Source: Lantana camara
Taxonomy: Eukaryota; Streptophyta; Magnoliopsida; Lamiales; Verbenaceae
Direction: 5' to 3'
Assembly (NCBI GenBank): GCA_037501455.1
Contig: CM074857.1
Location: 106,735,501-106,799,500, forward strand
DNA: 64,000 bases
Part shown: positions 24,655-36,235 of the stretch, in pieces
Layout of the letters: each line of letters begins with the position of its first letter
How positions within the stretch are numbered: position 1 is the stretch's first letter
Notes under the pieces: generated by a model
Told to the model about the DNA's origin: nothing
Databases searched by the model: none
Seen by the model: the letters and a program-made list of their open reading frames with translations, nothing else
Position numbers and translations under genes: made by a program

Positions 24655-25467
24655 TATTTTATGGGCATCAATCATGCATTCGGAATACCAATACCCCGGC
24701 CATTATGTGCTCTTTTTGTAAAGAGGTTTGGCTTATTATCACTCCCTCTAATCTTTGTCTACTCATTTTTGTGAGGCTTCTCTTTCTCAGCAATAATTCA
24801 TGGTTTCCTTCAACGAATGGTTGGAAATGTAAGACTAGTAACATGTTAGTCATATTTGACCTTTGACCCACAAAGTTAATCAGTTTTAAATTTTTAATAC
24901 ATGATGTATCGAACATTTCTTAAAATAACATCCAGTTATTTTGGATACATTTCACATGAAAAATTAAGAAAAAGTTAGTGAGTTAATACCGTAATCTATA
25001 AAATTCTATCCGTATTCATGTATCATAGTTTAACCTCTAATGAACGAACACTTCTAAGAATAGTTTTGTCATCTCGTATCGTGTCGATCACCCTTCACGT
25101 GGAATATTCAATAAAAAAATATAAATTGCCGTATTTGTATCATGTTGTATCTATATCGCAGTGTCCTTGTCCATAATTACAGATTACCTGAGGAGGATAA
25201 AATGAATATATAATTCGAATGCATCTATAAAGTGAAAAAACGGCTGTAATTCTAATCTCGCCAGCTATGATGCACGGACACGTCTAAAAATATCATTTTG
25301 CTGAGTGTCCGACAGCATGTCCTAGACTCGTGTCCGACTTTCCTCATGTGAAAAAATTCAAGAAAAAATTCGTATCGTCGTATTCGTATCGTGTCGTATT
25401 CATATTCGTGCATCATAACTCCCTAGGATTTTCATGACACTGTTTGTAATATTTATCTATCACTAAC
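24655..25467. repeat. upstream duplicated flank with TATGATGCACGG-type MITE copies
   Basis: 24655-25230 aligns with 41345-41838. It contains dispersed repeat copies at about 24897-25028 and 25029-25172, and a nearly complete one at 25266-25420 that starts TATGATGCACGGACAC and ends TTCGTGCATCATA, so the ends are inverted repeats. The interior is rich in GTGTCG/CGTATC. No coding sequence is supported. Confidence 0.6.
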
Positions 25468-26420
25468 GGCATGATTGGTATGCATGAATGGAATGAGACA
25501 GGAAAGAAATGAATTTTGAAATGGAATGGACAATGGAATGGAATGACTTTATTATAGCATTCTTATGATTGGTACATTCAGTAATAAAGTTAGGAATGAA
25601 ATAAAAATTTTAGATTTATTTCGGTCATATTATTGACAAATAAAGATATAAGTAATTGTTAATAATGATGATTAAATACATGATTAAAATACTTTATATA
25701 TTAATATAATTTTTAATTGTTTTATCTTGAGCAATATTATGTTTTCATATGTAATATATTGTAACTATTTTATATAGAATGTGTTACATATATGACATTT
25801 ATTTTATGCACAAATAAAAAATTATACATATATGTGTGTGTGTGAGAGAGAGAGAGAGAGAGTGAGTGATTTATATATACATATAAATATTATAAAGGTA
25901 TTAATATGAAAGGTATTGATATTTTTATATTTATATGTAGATCATATGATTTTATTATATTTAACATAATGTATGATATTTAAAACTAAATTTAATATAA
26001 ATGCCAAATTTTGTATTTAATGAATATTTTAATCTATAAGTAAATAAAATAATAAATTGAACACATATTTTTAAATATATAGAATATATATAGTATATTT
26101 ATATTTATTTTTACATATATTAAATTAAATGCAAGTTATTAAATTTTTTATCAGAATAAATATTCTTAATAATAAAAAATAAGAATATAATATACGTTTA
26201 ATAAATATGTGGCTATTATATAAAAAGTAAATAAATTTTGAAGATTGAGAATGACTAATACCATGGGGTACCTAAGGAATTGATAAACCCATGTTCGTAG
26301 GAATGAGCATTATCTTAGTAATGAACATTCCCAATCATATTTTATACCAATTAAAGGGTTTAAGAATGGATGTGGGAATGCTCATTCCATTCCCACCCCA
26401 TTCCATTATACCAATGATTC
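25468..26420. mobile_element. probable TIR element (hAT- or PIF-like), noncoding
   Basis: Left end GGCATGATTGGTAT...GAATGGAATG and right end, reverse-complemented, CATTGGTATAATGGAATGG form imperfect inverted repeats around AT-rich DNA containing a (TG)n(AG)n microsatellite at 25834-25863. I could not fix a TSD, so the class is uncertain. Confidence 0.4.
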
Positions 26421-27366
26421 GTAAAAGTTGAACTTGCTTTATTGAGAGCTAAAATACTAAAGCAACCGCAATTCAACAATCGTGTTCCACGCTAGCCAGA
26501 TGCTTTTGCTATTGCTATTGACTAGACACCACTCTCCAACTCTCCAAGGCTATTTAAGAATGAAGCCGGATGATGTGGGGTCAAGATGAAGAAGAGACTA
26601 GTGTGAGGACATTCTCGCGACACCCTTTATTACATCTTACCGAAATTTTAGTTCAAATATAATTCGACCAAGCAGTATCACTAATATGACAAATGTGTTA
26701 AATTTGTCATGTGATTAGTATATAATTAAGGGCGACTTGACCAACCGGCCAACATGTGTTATGTGATTGGTAGAGCTTCATCTAGAGAGGTTCCAACTAA
26801 AATTTCCCGTTAAGTATATTGTTTACTAAATGGAATAACATAATTAATAAGGATGCGATTCTAGCTAACTCTTTGAGGGGAAAACGCAACCATAAGATCT
26901 GATAAACTCCTCAAGAAACTAACTGCAAAAAGGAAACTCGTGGGAGTTGTTTCAAAAAAGAATCAGGTTAAGAACATCTCAACTAGGATCCATTTCATGC
27001 CCTGAGAAATCAGATCGCAATTTGCGTAGGATATTGAGCAAGAAACTAGGGGAAAAAAAAAAAATCTAACAATGAGATCCGGCCACTCTCTCTCTATGAA
27101 GAAGCTTGCTGTGGGCTCACACCTGGTGCAGCTGCAGCTTTTGTTTGGCATCCGACGAATGGCACGTATATGGGGATGCTAGCATCGTATAACCGAAGTC
27201 TGAATTATCTCATGGGGTATCAAGGACTCCCCAGATGGGGTGCAGAAATAAGTACTACATTTCTTTTAAAAATTTTCCAATCTGAATTACTTGTGTTTTT
27301 AAAACTTTGCCATTTGTACTGCTTTATGTGACATTTTACCATTCAAACTCTTCATACTTTTATCTT
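26421..27366. other. spacer, no feature recognised
   Basis: Unique-looking AT-rich DNA. I see no ORF with protein-like composition, no repeat ends and no RNA gene. It may be the junction between the two duplicated NPF units. Confidence 0.4.
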
Positions 27367-28440
27367 GAGATAATTACAATGATATACCTTGAAATTTAAT
27401 CTATTACACAAACTTCCCCTGCAGTTTGAGAAATTACACAAACTTCCCTATCAATGAATTAATTAAAATCGTAGTTAGATCTATGACCTTTTGATGATGA
27501 CACCCATAACACCATGTTTCCCTTTGATAAGTAGTAATAGCCGATATCTTCTAACTTTAAATTCATGGTTATAATTGCATTCTTCAGACCAAGCCTCACA
27601 ATATACAAGGGGTAGTTCTTGTAATTTCTCAAAGAGAAAATTGCTTATTTCGTCCCATAAATTATCCTCTTTTTAATTTTGATCTAAATCATTAGTGATT
27701 TTTCAATTTACGTCCCATAAAGTTATTTTTTTAACAGATATGATCCCACCGTTAAATTTCCATCAATTTTAAACGGAAATGGCATGTGCACAACACATGA
27801 CCGTTAAAAATATTGCATTTTGCCCCATTTTGTTTATTTATATTTTCAAAACTACCCCAAATTTATTTAAATTATGTATTTTCGCCCTAAATAAAATTAG
27901 TTATATATTATATATATGTGTGTGTGTGCATATATATTATATGAAAACCGCATATAAATTTTTTGTTCTAATAAAATTTGATGTTAATTGATAATATATA
28001 TTATATATTATATTTTTATGAATATATAATTACACATAATTTTGCTATATACATATTAAACTAATATATATAAAATAAAAGATAAAGAAATCACAAAATT
28101 TTTAATTGAATAATTTAATAAATTTATGAAAGAAAATATAAAAAATCTTAATAAATTTATATAATAACATAATAATATCAAATATTAATTGAATAAATAA
28201 ATTAGAAAAAAGAAAAATAAAAAAAGTATGTATTCTGTAAATTAAAAACTTCAAAAGAAAACTAAAAAGTTGGAGAAGAGAAACCCATCTAGCTAGTATA
28301 TATATATATATATACACGGTGATATTTGTATAAGTTTTTTATTTTGGGGGGTTTAATGAGAATAAAATATATTTTGTATTGTGTAAATTAAAAATTCAAA
28401 AGAAAACTAAAAAATAGAGAAGAAAAAACCATATAATTAG

Positions 28441-28480
<40 letters not shown>

Positions 28481-28776
28481 TGTATATATGGATTCATATG
28501 TATATATATGGTGATATTTGTATAAGTTTTTTATTTTTTAGGGTTTAGTGAGAATAAAATATATTGTAAGGGGCAAAATGTAATTTTTTTTAACGGTCAC
28601 GTGTTGTACATGTGCCATTTCCGTTCATAACTGATGGAAAATTAACGGTAGGACGATATCTGTTAAAAATTTGATTTTATGGGACCTAAATTGAGAAATC
28701 ACTAATGATTGGGATCAAAATTAAAAAATGAGTAGTTTCCTCTTTCTCAAACCTGTTGCACAATTTGTTTGTGTAA
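27367..28776. mobile_element. older MITE containing a nested MULE-type element
   Basis: The left end GAGATAATTACAATG...TTACACAAACTTCCCC...TTTGAGAAATTACA is mirrored at the right by a complement of TTTGAGAAATTACAAG and TACACAAAC. The nested element at 27634-28742 splits the right inverted repeat. The right end runs into a TATGATGCACGG-type repeat. Boundaries are approximate. Confidence 0.5.
27634..28742. mobile_element. MULE-type TIR element, noncoding, 1.1 kb
   Basis: Perfect 9-bp TSD tttctcaaa (27625-27633 and 28743-28751). Ends GAGAAAATTGCTTATTT and GAGGAAACTACTCATTT lead into inverted repeats of roughly 170 bp with shared blocks such as TTTTTAATTTTGATC and AACGGAAATGGCA. The interior is AT-rich with a tandem duplication of about 180 bp (28195-28330 and 28375-28560). 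No transposase. Confidence 0.75.
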
Positions 28777-28926
28777 ACGGACACTTCTAAAAATATCATT
28801 ATGTCATGTCGTGTCGTGTCGGACACTCCTCATGTGGAAAATTCAAGAAAAAATCCGTGTCGCCGTATCCGTGTCATGTCGTTTCGTATCGTGTCCGTGT
28901 CGTCGTGTCCGTATCCGTGCATCATA
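28777..28926. repeat. TATGATGCACGG-type dispersed repeat
   Basis: Aligns with 25266-25420 and 40915-41085 (CACTTCTAAAAATATCAT, then GTCGTGTCGGACACTC, ending CCGTGCATCATA). The left terminal inverted repeat is degraded to GTGTAAACGGACAC. Confidence 0.55.
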
Positions 28927-29042
28927 GGTAAATAGGTGTGACGGTGTAAAATATCCTTTTAATATTCAATTCAGATCGATGTCAATCACACAACTAGAAC
29001 AGCAGATATACTTGACAGAACCTAAAATAAATTATAATTCGA

Positions 29043-29416
29043 ATGGTGAAGAATGACTGGAACAATCTTCAACGTTTTAATGATTCAGGTGCTAACATTG
29101 TATCTGGATTTTTTGCTGCTGAATGTGGCTGTTCATGCTTATATCTTCAAGAAACGAAAGACGTCTTTCAAAAGCAATATCGCGAGGGTATAAAGGGCGT
29201 TTACAGACACCTTCCATTTGTTATTTCTGAGGCGCTAACACCGAAAAGTGGACTCCAATTCTACATACAGGCTTCATGAGATTGTTTTAGAATACAAACA
29301 CTGTTTAAAATGAAAATCAGCACTAATTTGTTCCTTGAACGGATGGTTTTTAGGTGCAGTGGATGATATTTGAAGAAATCAAGAGAGTCGAGGAGGTCGT
29401 GGAGAGTAGCAAATGA
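29043..29416 (+). pseudogene. relic plus-strand exons, right copy (unknown gene)
   Basis: Paralog of 12601-13074. The open stretch 29043-29279 and the exon-like segment 29354-29416 (VQWMIFEEIKR... ending TGA after an acceptor-like TTTTTAG) preserve the protein reading with mostly synonymous change. The two copies lose alignment after VYRHLP because of a non-triplet indel, so at least one copy is frameshifted. Identity unknown. It lies in the duplicated 3' flank of the NPF genes, and the 6.5-kb copia separates it from the right NPF gene. Confidence 0.4.
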
Positions 29417-29498
29417 AGACCTTCAACTGAGTTAGCTGAGAAAAGATAAGTTCAAATGTCTTTTTAGAGCTTTGGAATTTCTATTTTAAACAATGTAT

Positions 29499-29917
29499 TG
29501 TTGGATTTTCTATTTAGTGGTCTCACATATTTAATAAATTGTATATAGGGTATCTCATAATACGAGCCCAATTGAGTGATCTACTTAAGATTTATTTAAT
29601 TATATGAGCTTATAGAAATATTGGTTGAAGTATGGGTCTTTTATGTATAGAAACCCGTGGACACTTAATTATGATTGATGGGCCTATAATTAAGGTACCC
29701 TACTTTTAGGGTTGTGGTCCCTAAGTCAGATACGTTCTTTTGTCTTCTTTTCTGCCCCATCCCAGAGAGAATTGAATTGACGGCGTATCAAGGCTTAGAA
29801 GATCACAACCTTGGATTGTCGATTCAACTACGGATTGCTATGGATCAAGGTATGCTTCCGCTTGTGTGTTCTCGATGATTTCGACATGTTTGTTACGGTT
29901 TAGGGATTTTCCCTACA
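29499..29917 (+). repeat. 5' LTR of the 6.5-kb copia
   Basis: Starts TGTTGGATTTTC, ends TTTTCCCTACA. The PBS begins at 29920. Confidence 0.9.
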
Positions 29918-31166
29918 AGTGGTATCAGAACCACTCTCATGTCGAAGGATTGAGATTTATTTTCGATTGATAACAAATAGATCGAAAATCAAATATGTTT
30001 ATCGAATACGTTCGAGTTTGTTTCTCGATAAACTGATTTTGGCCGAATGTTTATCGATTGAGTGCAGTATTATGTGTGACTATATATATGCTTTCATGGC
30101 CTGTAATTGCGAAATTATGCATATTACCTTTTGTCCTCGTTTTGCGTGCACTAGTTTAACAAAGTTTTAAGGTAGGCAGGATGTTAGTAGATTGCAATTA
30201 TGACATAATATAATAAATTGGTTCCATGTCTAATTGCATGTTCTTAATATTTTACCCCTTAATGGACATATTGAAATATTCATATGTAAATGAGGATCTT
30301 ATATTCTGAAATTCTTGGTCTATAATTGTTTATTCATGAATATATGCTTTGACGGAAACATATATCTGCAGTATGGTTTGGAATTAGAACTATTAATTCT
30401 GTTTCGTGCAGATTTCTTTTGGCGACTATTCTTGGACTTTAATTTTTTTTATTGTCTGCTAATTGTTTCCGCTAGATGTAGATCCTGGAATATGAATTAT
30501 ATATTAGATGGGTCATGATTGCAGATTCAAGTTATTGCTAATAAATTGTTGTTCTGCATGTTTATTAGCCAATCTTGCTTCATTAAGTTGATAACCAGTA
30601 TGAATTCCTTAAGGATTGTTATTTAGATATTGTCGGCCAACCAGACATTCATTAGTGGAATTCAAAATTGCAAATCGACACGGCAATTTATTTTGTGACC
30701 CAATACTGTTAGTATTAACTCTGTTTTTATTCCGTGTGATTGTATATGCAATTATGTTTCGGTGATAATGAAAATTAATTAGATTGAACTAATATGTTAC
30801 CAAAGTAACCTCTATTGGGTAAGATTTAATTATTTTTCGTTAATTAAGCTATCTTTTGTTATCTATGCGAAATAATCGGCCCAAAGGAAGATTGTTTTGG
30901 CCAGATGATGATAGTCATGAATATGTGATATATTTGGTGTTAACATGCTTACAATGTGTCGGTCCAAAGAAAGGCATATTGTGAGGCCGTTTTTTTTATA
31001 TCAATATTCTTGACTATGTTTAAGAGTACCACTTACAAATTGTTATTTCTGTCCAAAGACTAAGTAATAATGTTGTGCTAGGTATCTTGAGATGGGCCCA
31101 CCAGTGCATATATATTTTGATATTTGGTTTATCCTCGTATATGCATGTTTCGATGTTTAATTAATT

Positions 31167-32267
31167 GTGAACATATTGTTTTCTTTTATAGTGTCTTCCA
31201 TATCTGCGAACTTGAACAACATCCCTGAACTCAATGGTTCTAATTTCAAACAATGGAAGGAGCATGTTATGATTATGCTTGGCTGTGCGGATCTTGATCA
31301 TGCATTAAGGTTTGATCGCCCCGCGGATCTCACTGATACTAGCACTGTTGTACAGAGATCCGCATACGAGAAGTGGGAGCGATCAAATCGCATGAGTTTG
31401 ATGATCATGAGGCGCTCAATTCCGGAAGCCATAAGGGGTGGTATTCCTGATGAAGAAAATGCCAAAAGTTTCCTTGACCAAATAGCAAACCGATTCAAAA
31501 CTAACGAAAAGGTTGAGACCAACACTACTCTAAGTAAGCTGGTTTCTATGCGGTATAAAGGTAAAGGAAACATAAGGGAGTACATTATGGAGATGTCTAA
31601 CCTTGTGACAAGACTTAAGGGCTTAAAGCTTGAGGTGTCGGATGACATACTTATGCACTTGGTCTTGATCTCACTTCCTGCACAATTTAATCCATTTAAA
31701 ATCTCCTATAATACTCAAAAGGAGAAATGGACTCTAAATGAGCTCATAGCTCAATGTATGCAAGAAGAGAAGAGACTGAAACAAGATAGGACTGAAAGTG
31801 CTCATTTGGCTATGACTTCTAAGGCTAGGGCTACCACCAATAAGAGGAAAAGGAATAAGGATAAGGAAACTGCAGAATTTAGGACAACCCAACCTAAGGT
31901 GCAAAACAAACAGAATTCAGTTATTTCCTGTTACTTTTGCAAGAAACCTGGTCACATAAAGAAGGATTGTCCCAAATACGCCGCCTGGCGTGAAAAGAAA
32001 GGTAGACTTCTCAACTTTGTTTGTTCAGAAGTTAATTTGACTTTAGTACCTAGTGACACTTGGTGGATAGATAAGGGTGCAACTACTCACATAAGTGTCA
32101 CAATGCAGGATTGCCTAAGTTGCCGAATACCAACTGATGCTGAAAGATACATCTATGTGGGGAATGACAATAAAGCTTTAGTAGAAGCTATTGGTGTTTT
32201 TAGAATTCATTTAGATACTGGTTTTTTATTTGAATTTGGAAGAAACTTCCGTTGTACCGTCATTTAG
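31167..32267 (+). pseudogene. copia gag with zinc knuckle and start of protease
   Basis: Open for 366 codons. The natural start is probably the codon now reading GTG at 31191 (followed by SSISANLNNIPELNGSN), so the start may be mutated. Gag helices are followed by a basic stretch (KARATTNKRKRNKDKE), the zinc knuckle CYFCKKPGHIKKDC (CX2CX4HX4C), and the protease site WWIDKGATTHIS. There the usual DSGA reads DKGA, so the catalytic Asp is kept but its neighbour is changed. A frameshift near 32240-32260 ends the frame; the next part continues in the frame starting at 32230. Confidence 0.85.
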
Positions 32268-35105
32268 ACGGAACTTGATTTCTGTTTCTTGTTTGGACAA
32301 ATCTGGATATTCTTGTTCATTTGGAAATGGAAGTTGTGTTTTTTCTTTAAATTCAAATGTTGTTGGTACTGGTACTCTAATTGATAATTTGTATAAATTA
32401 AACACCAAAGCTTCAACTGATATTGCAAATCTGCATTCAAGTAACTTTGGTACTAAACGTAAATTGACAAATGAGAATTCATCAAAGTTGTGGCATAAGC
32501 GTTTAGGACATATCTCTGAAAAGAGAATACAGAGGCTTATTTCATAAGGAATTCTTGATTTCCTTGATTTTACAAACTTTAAAATCTGTATAGAATGTAT
32601 AAAGGGAAAACAAACAAATATGAGGAAATTGGGTGCCAATAGGAGTAAAGAACCTTTAGAGTTGATACATACAGATATTTGTGGTCCATTCCCTACAGCA
32701 TCTTGGAATGGACAACGATACTTTATCAGCTTTATTGATGATTACTCTCGTTATGGATATTTGCACCTAATTCATGAGAAGTCACAGTCTTTGGACGTAT
32801 TTAAGGCTTTCAAAGCCGAAGTTGTAAATCAGCTAGGCAAGAAAATTAAAGCTGTTAGATCTGACCGTGGTGGAGAATACTATGGCAGATATGACGGATC
32901 CGGTGAACAATGTCCAGGACCCTTCGCCAAATACTTAAGTGAGTGTGGGATTGTACCTCAGTACACCATGCCGGGGAGTCCAAACCAAAATGGTGTTTCT
33001 GAGAGACGAAACCGAACTCTTAAGGATATGGTGAGAAGTATGATTAATCATTCTTCATTGCTAGAATCACTTTGGGGTGAAGCACTAAAGACTGCAATTT
33101 ATATTTTAAATCGAGTTCCGAGCAAAGCAGTAGATAAAACCCCGTACGAGTTGTGGACAGGCAAGAAGCCTAGTATTAGGCATTTGCATGTCTAGAGATG
33201 TCTAGCTGAAGCTAGGCCCTACAAGCCTAACGAAAGAAAACTGGATTTAAGAACAATTAGCTGCTATTTTGTAGGTTACTCGAAAAGGTCTAGGGGATTT
33301 AAGTTTTATGACCCCTCAAATAAGTCCTTTTTCGAAACGGAAAATGCCAAATTCATTGAGGATGTTGATTCTAGTGGGAGGGATCAAATTGGAAAGATTG
33401 TGTTTGACTAGGAATGTGTTAACATTCCCACTATAGTTGCAGCTGAGAATGATTGTATAAATATCCTTATCACTCCTCAGCCTGCGAATCAAGTAAATTC
33501 AGAAAACACAATCACATTTGGGATTCCTAATGAATCAGTTACGGGTCCATCATTAACTCAAAATAATGAGTTAGGACCCACTGAATCAGATCCAGAACCA
33601 TCATCTATTCAAAATGATGCACCACAACAACCTCAAAATGAAATGCCTATAAGGAGGTCCACTAGAGAAAAGAGGAAAGCGATTTCAGATGACTATGTCG
33701 TTTACCTCCATGAACATGAATTTGTTATGGGATTGCAAGATGATCCTACATCTTTCAATCAAGTAAAGTTATGTTCAAACTCTAATGAATGGATCAAAGC
33801 CATGAATGAAGAGATGAAATCTATGATGGACAATGACGTTTGGGATCTTGTCGAGTTACCACAAGGAGTAAAACCAATTGGTTGTAAATGGATTTTTAAA
33901 ACCAAACGGGATTCAAATGGTAACATCAAAAGATATAAAGCACGTCTTATTGCCAAGGGTTTCACTCAAAGGAAAGGCAATGATTTTAAAGAGACTTTCT
34001 CTCTAGTTTCAACGAAAGACTCTTTTAGAATCATTATGACACTTGTAGCTCATTATGATTTAGAGCTCCATCAAATGGACGTAAAGACAACGTTTCTCAA
34101 TGGAGACATTGAAGAAACTATATGCATGGTGTAACCGGAGAGCTTTGAGTCCAAAGATTCAAAGCACCCAGTATGTAAACTAAAGAAGTCCATTTATGGT
34201 CTAAAGCAGGCGTCTCGTCAGTGGTACCGGAAATTTGATAAGGTGATTTCCTCTTTTGGTTTTAAGGAAAACACTGTTGAGCAATGCATATATCTCAAGG
34301 TAAGTGGGAGCAAATTTATTATCCTGGTGTTGTACGTAGATGATATTCTACTAGCAAGCAGCGATATAAGCCTATTGCGTGAAACCAAGAAATTTCTATC
34401 AAGTAAATTTGAGATGAAAGATCTTGGGGAGGTATCATATGTTATAGGTATACAAATCCATCGGGATCGTATTAAAGGTATACTCGACTTATCGCAAAAG
34501 GCCTATATCGATAAGGTGCTGAGCCGTTTTGGAATGCAGGATTGTGCACCAGGGGACACACCTATGTCAAAAGGTGATAAGTTTAGTTTGCTCCAATGTC
34601 CTAAGATGGACCTTGAGAAGAAAGAGATGGAGGAAATCCCTTATGCTTCTGCAGTAGAGAGTCTCATGTATGCTCAAGTGTGTACAAGTCCGGATTCAGT
34701 GTACATAGTAGGGATGTTAGGCAGATATCTAGTAGGGACATGAGGTATCTACAAAAGACTAAGGATTACATGCTCACTTATCGAAGTTCGAATCAGGGGA
34801 TATGGCTCTGAAATTTTATCACTGGGCGGAAAATTGTCAATGACATTGAAAGGCCATTGACAATTAATTGTGATAATAAGGCTGCAGAGTTATATTCAAA
34901 GAACAACCGAAGTTCATCTAAAACTAAGCATATAGATAATAAGTATCTGGTTGTGAAAGAAAGAGTTCAGAGTCTTCAAGTGTCAATAGAGCATATAAGT
35001 ACAAACTCGATGCTAGCAGATCCACTCACTAAGGGATTGCCACCTAGAGTGTTTCATGAACATGTGGCTCATATGGGTGTCATCAAATTAGATGACATGT
35101 CTTAG
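32230..35105 (+). pseudogene. copia protease end, integrase, reverse transcriptase, RNase H
   Basis: Open segments broken by stops near 32545, 33193, 33409, 34132 and 34741. Integrase shows HKRLGHISEKRI, the core [29 protein letters not shown] and [16 protein letters not shown]. Reverse transcriptase shows WIFKTKRDSNGNIKRYKARL, LHQMDVKTTFLNGDIEE, YGLKQASRQWY and an intact LYVDDILLAS. RNase H has decayed further: DNKAAELYSKNNRSSSKTKHI and ADPLTKGLPPRVF are visible. All the domains of a complete element are represented, so this is a once full-length copy that decayed after insertion. Confidence 0.88.
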
Positions 35106-35573
35106 TGGTGTGAGTTTGTGGTTTTTCCATCTTGCTTACTGACATGTTTTATGTTCTGTACAGACTGAGGTTTTATGAGACAAAATAAAGTTTTATTTGA
35201 TTGAATACTCTGACAATAAGGATTTTGGCTTTCTATTGCGGTTTTGCATTAAGTATTTTGAAAGTGCTTTGGGACTCGTTGAGTCATAAGGTAGGACCAG
35301 TTGGAAATAGACATGACTAAGATCACGTTACATGTAATTTCCATGCTACATATCATACTTTTGATCTATGTCATTGATTATGTTAGTATTGTGACCATTG
35401 TTCGGTTTAGTTACGAATTGTGTAACGAAAGCTGTTGTGATCCTATAATAGCATAATTGACGGACCAGATTGTTTGGAAATATTTCGAAAGTAGAGATAG
35501 CATAAGGTTGCGCGCACTAAGGTTTAAGATTATGTACAATTATTTGGAATCATATGTGGATCAAGTGGGAGAT
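35106..35573 (+). other. copia 3' untranslated region with polypurine tract
   Basis: Noncoding sequence after the pol relic, ending in AAGTGGGAGAT (35563-35573) against the 3' LTR. Confidence 0.7.
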
Positions 35574-35992
35574 TGTTGGATTTTCTATTTAGTGGTCTCA
35601 CATATTTAATAAATTGTATATAGGCTATCTCATAATACGAGCCCAATTGAGTGATCTACTTAAGATTTATTTAATTATATGGGCTTATAGAAATATTGGT
35701 TGAAGTATGGGTCTTTTATGTGTAGAAACCCGTGGACACTTAATTATGATTGATGGGCCTATAATTAAGGTGCCCTACTTTTAGGGTTGTGGTCCCTAAG
35801 TCAGATACGTTCTTTTGTCTTCTTTTCTGCCCCATCCCAGAGAGAATTGAATTGACGGCGTATCAAGGTTTAGAAGATCACAACCTTGGATTGTCGATTC
35901 AACTACGGATTGCTATGGATCAAGGTACGCTTTCGTTTGTGTGTTCTCGATGATTTCGACATGTTTGTTACGATTTAGGGATTTTCCCTACA
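35574..35992 (+). repeat. 3' LTR of the 6.5-kb copia
   Basis: 419 bp, followed by TSD tgtat. Confidence 0.9.
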
Positions 35993-36235
35993 TGTATTTC
36001 ATCTCATGTGCAACCCTAATCAGACCTTCTTGGTTTACAAATAGTGGAAGATATGCTCTTGCATTTTCTTGCATGGTTTTAGTTTGTTTGAATACTAATT
36101 TTCCCTCCTCGTGTGTTTGGAAATGTCAATGCGCGAAGCTTGTAAGAAATACTGTAAGGCTACAGAGATTATTATTAAAAGTGGATTACATATTTCACAT
36201 AGCTATGCAATGTCTATTAACAATAACTATTATGT

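Larger units (their letters stand above)
29499..35992 (+). mobile_element. Ty1/copia element, 6.5 kb, 419-bp LTRs
   Basis: Direct repeats 29499-29917 and 35574-35992 are each 419 bp, TG...CA, with about nine differences (near 98 percent identity). TSD tgtat is present at 29494-29498 and 35993-35997. The PBS TGGTATCAGAAC follows the first LTR and the polypurine tract AAGTGGGAGAT precedes the second. A noncoding leader of about 1.27 kb (29918-31190) precedes gag. Several stops and one frameshift break gag-pol. It sits between the relic exons and the NPF 3' end; the left duplicate has no insertion here. Confidence 0.93.
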
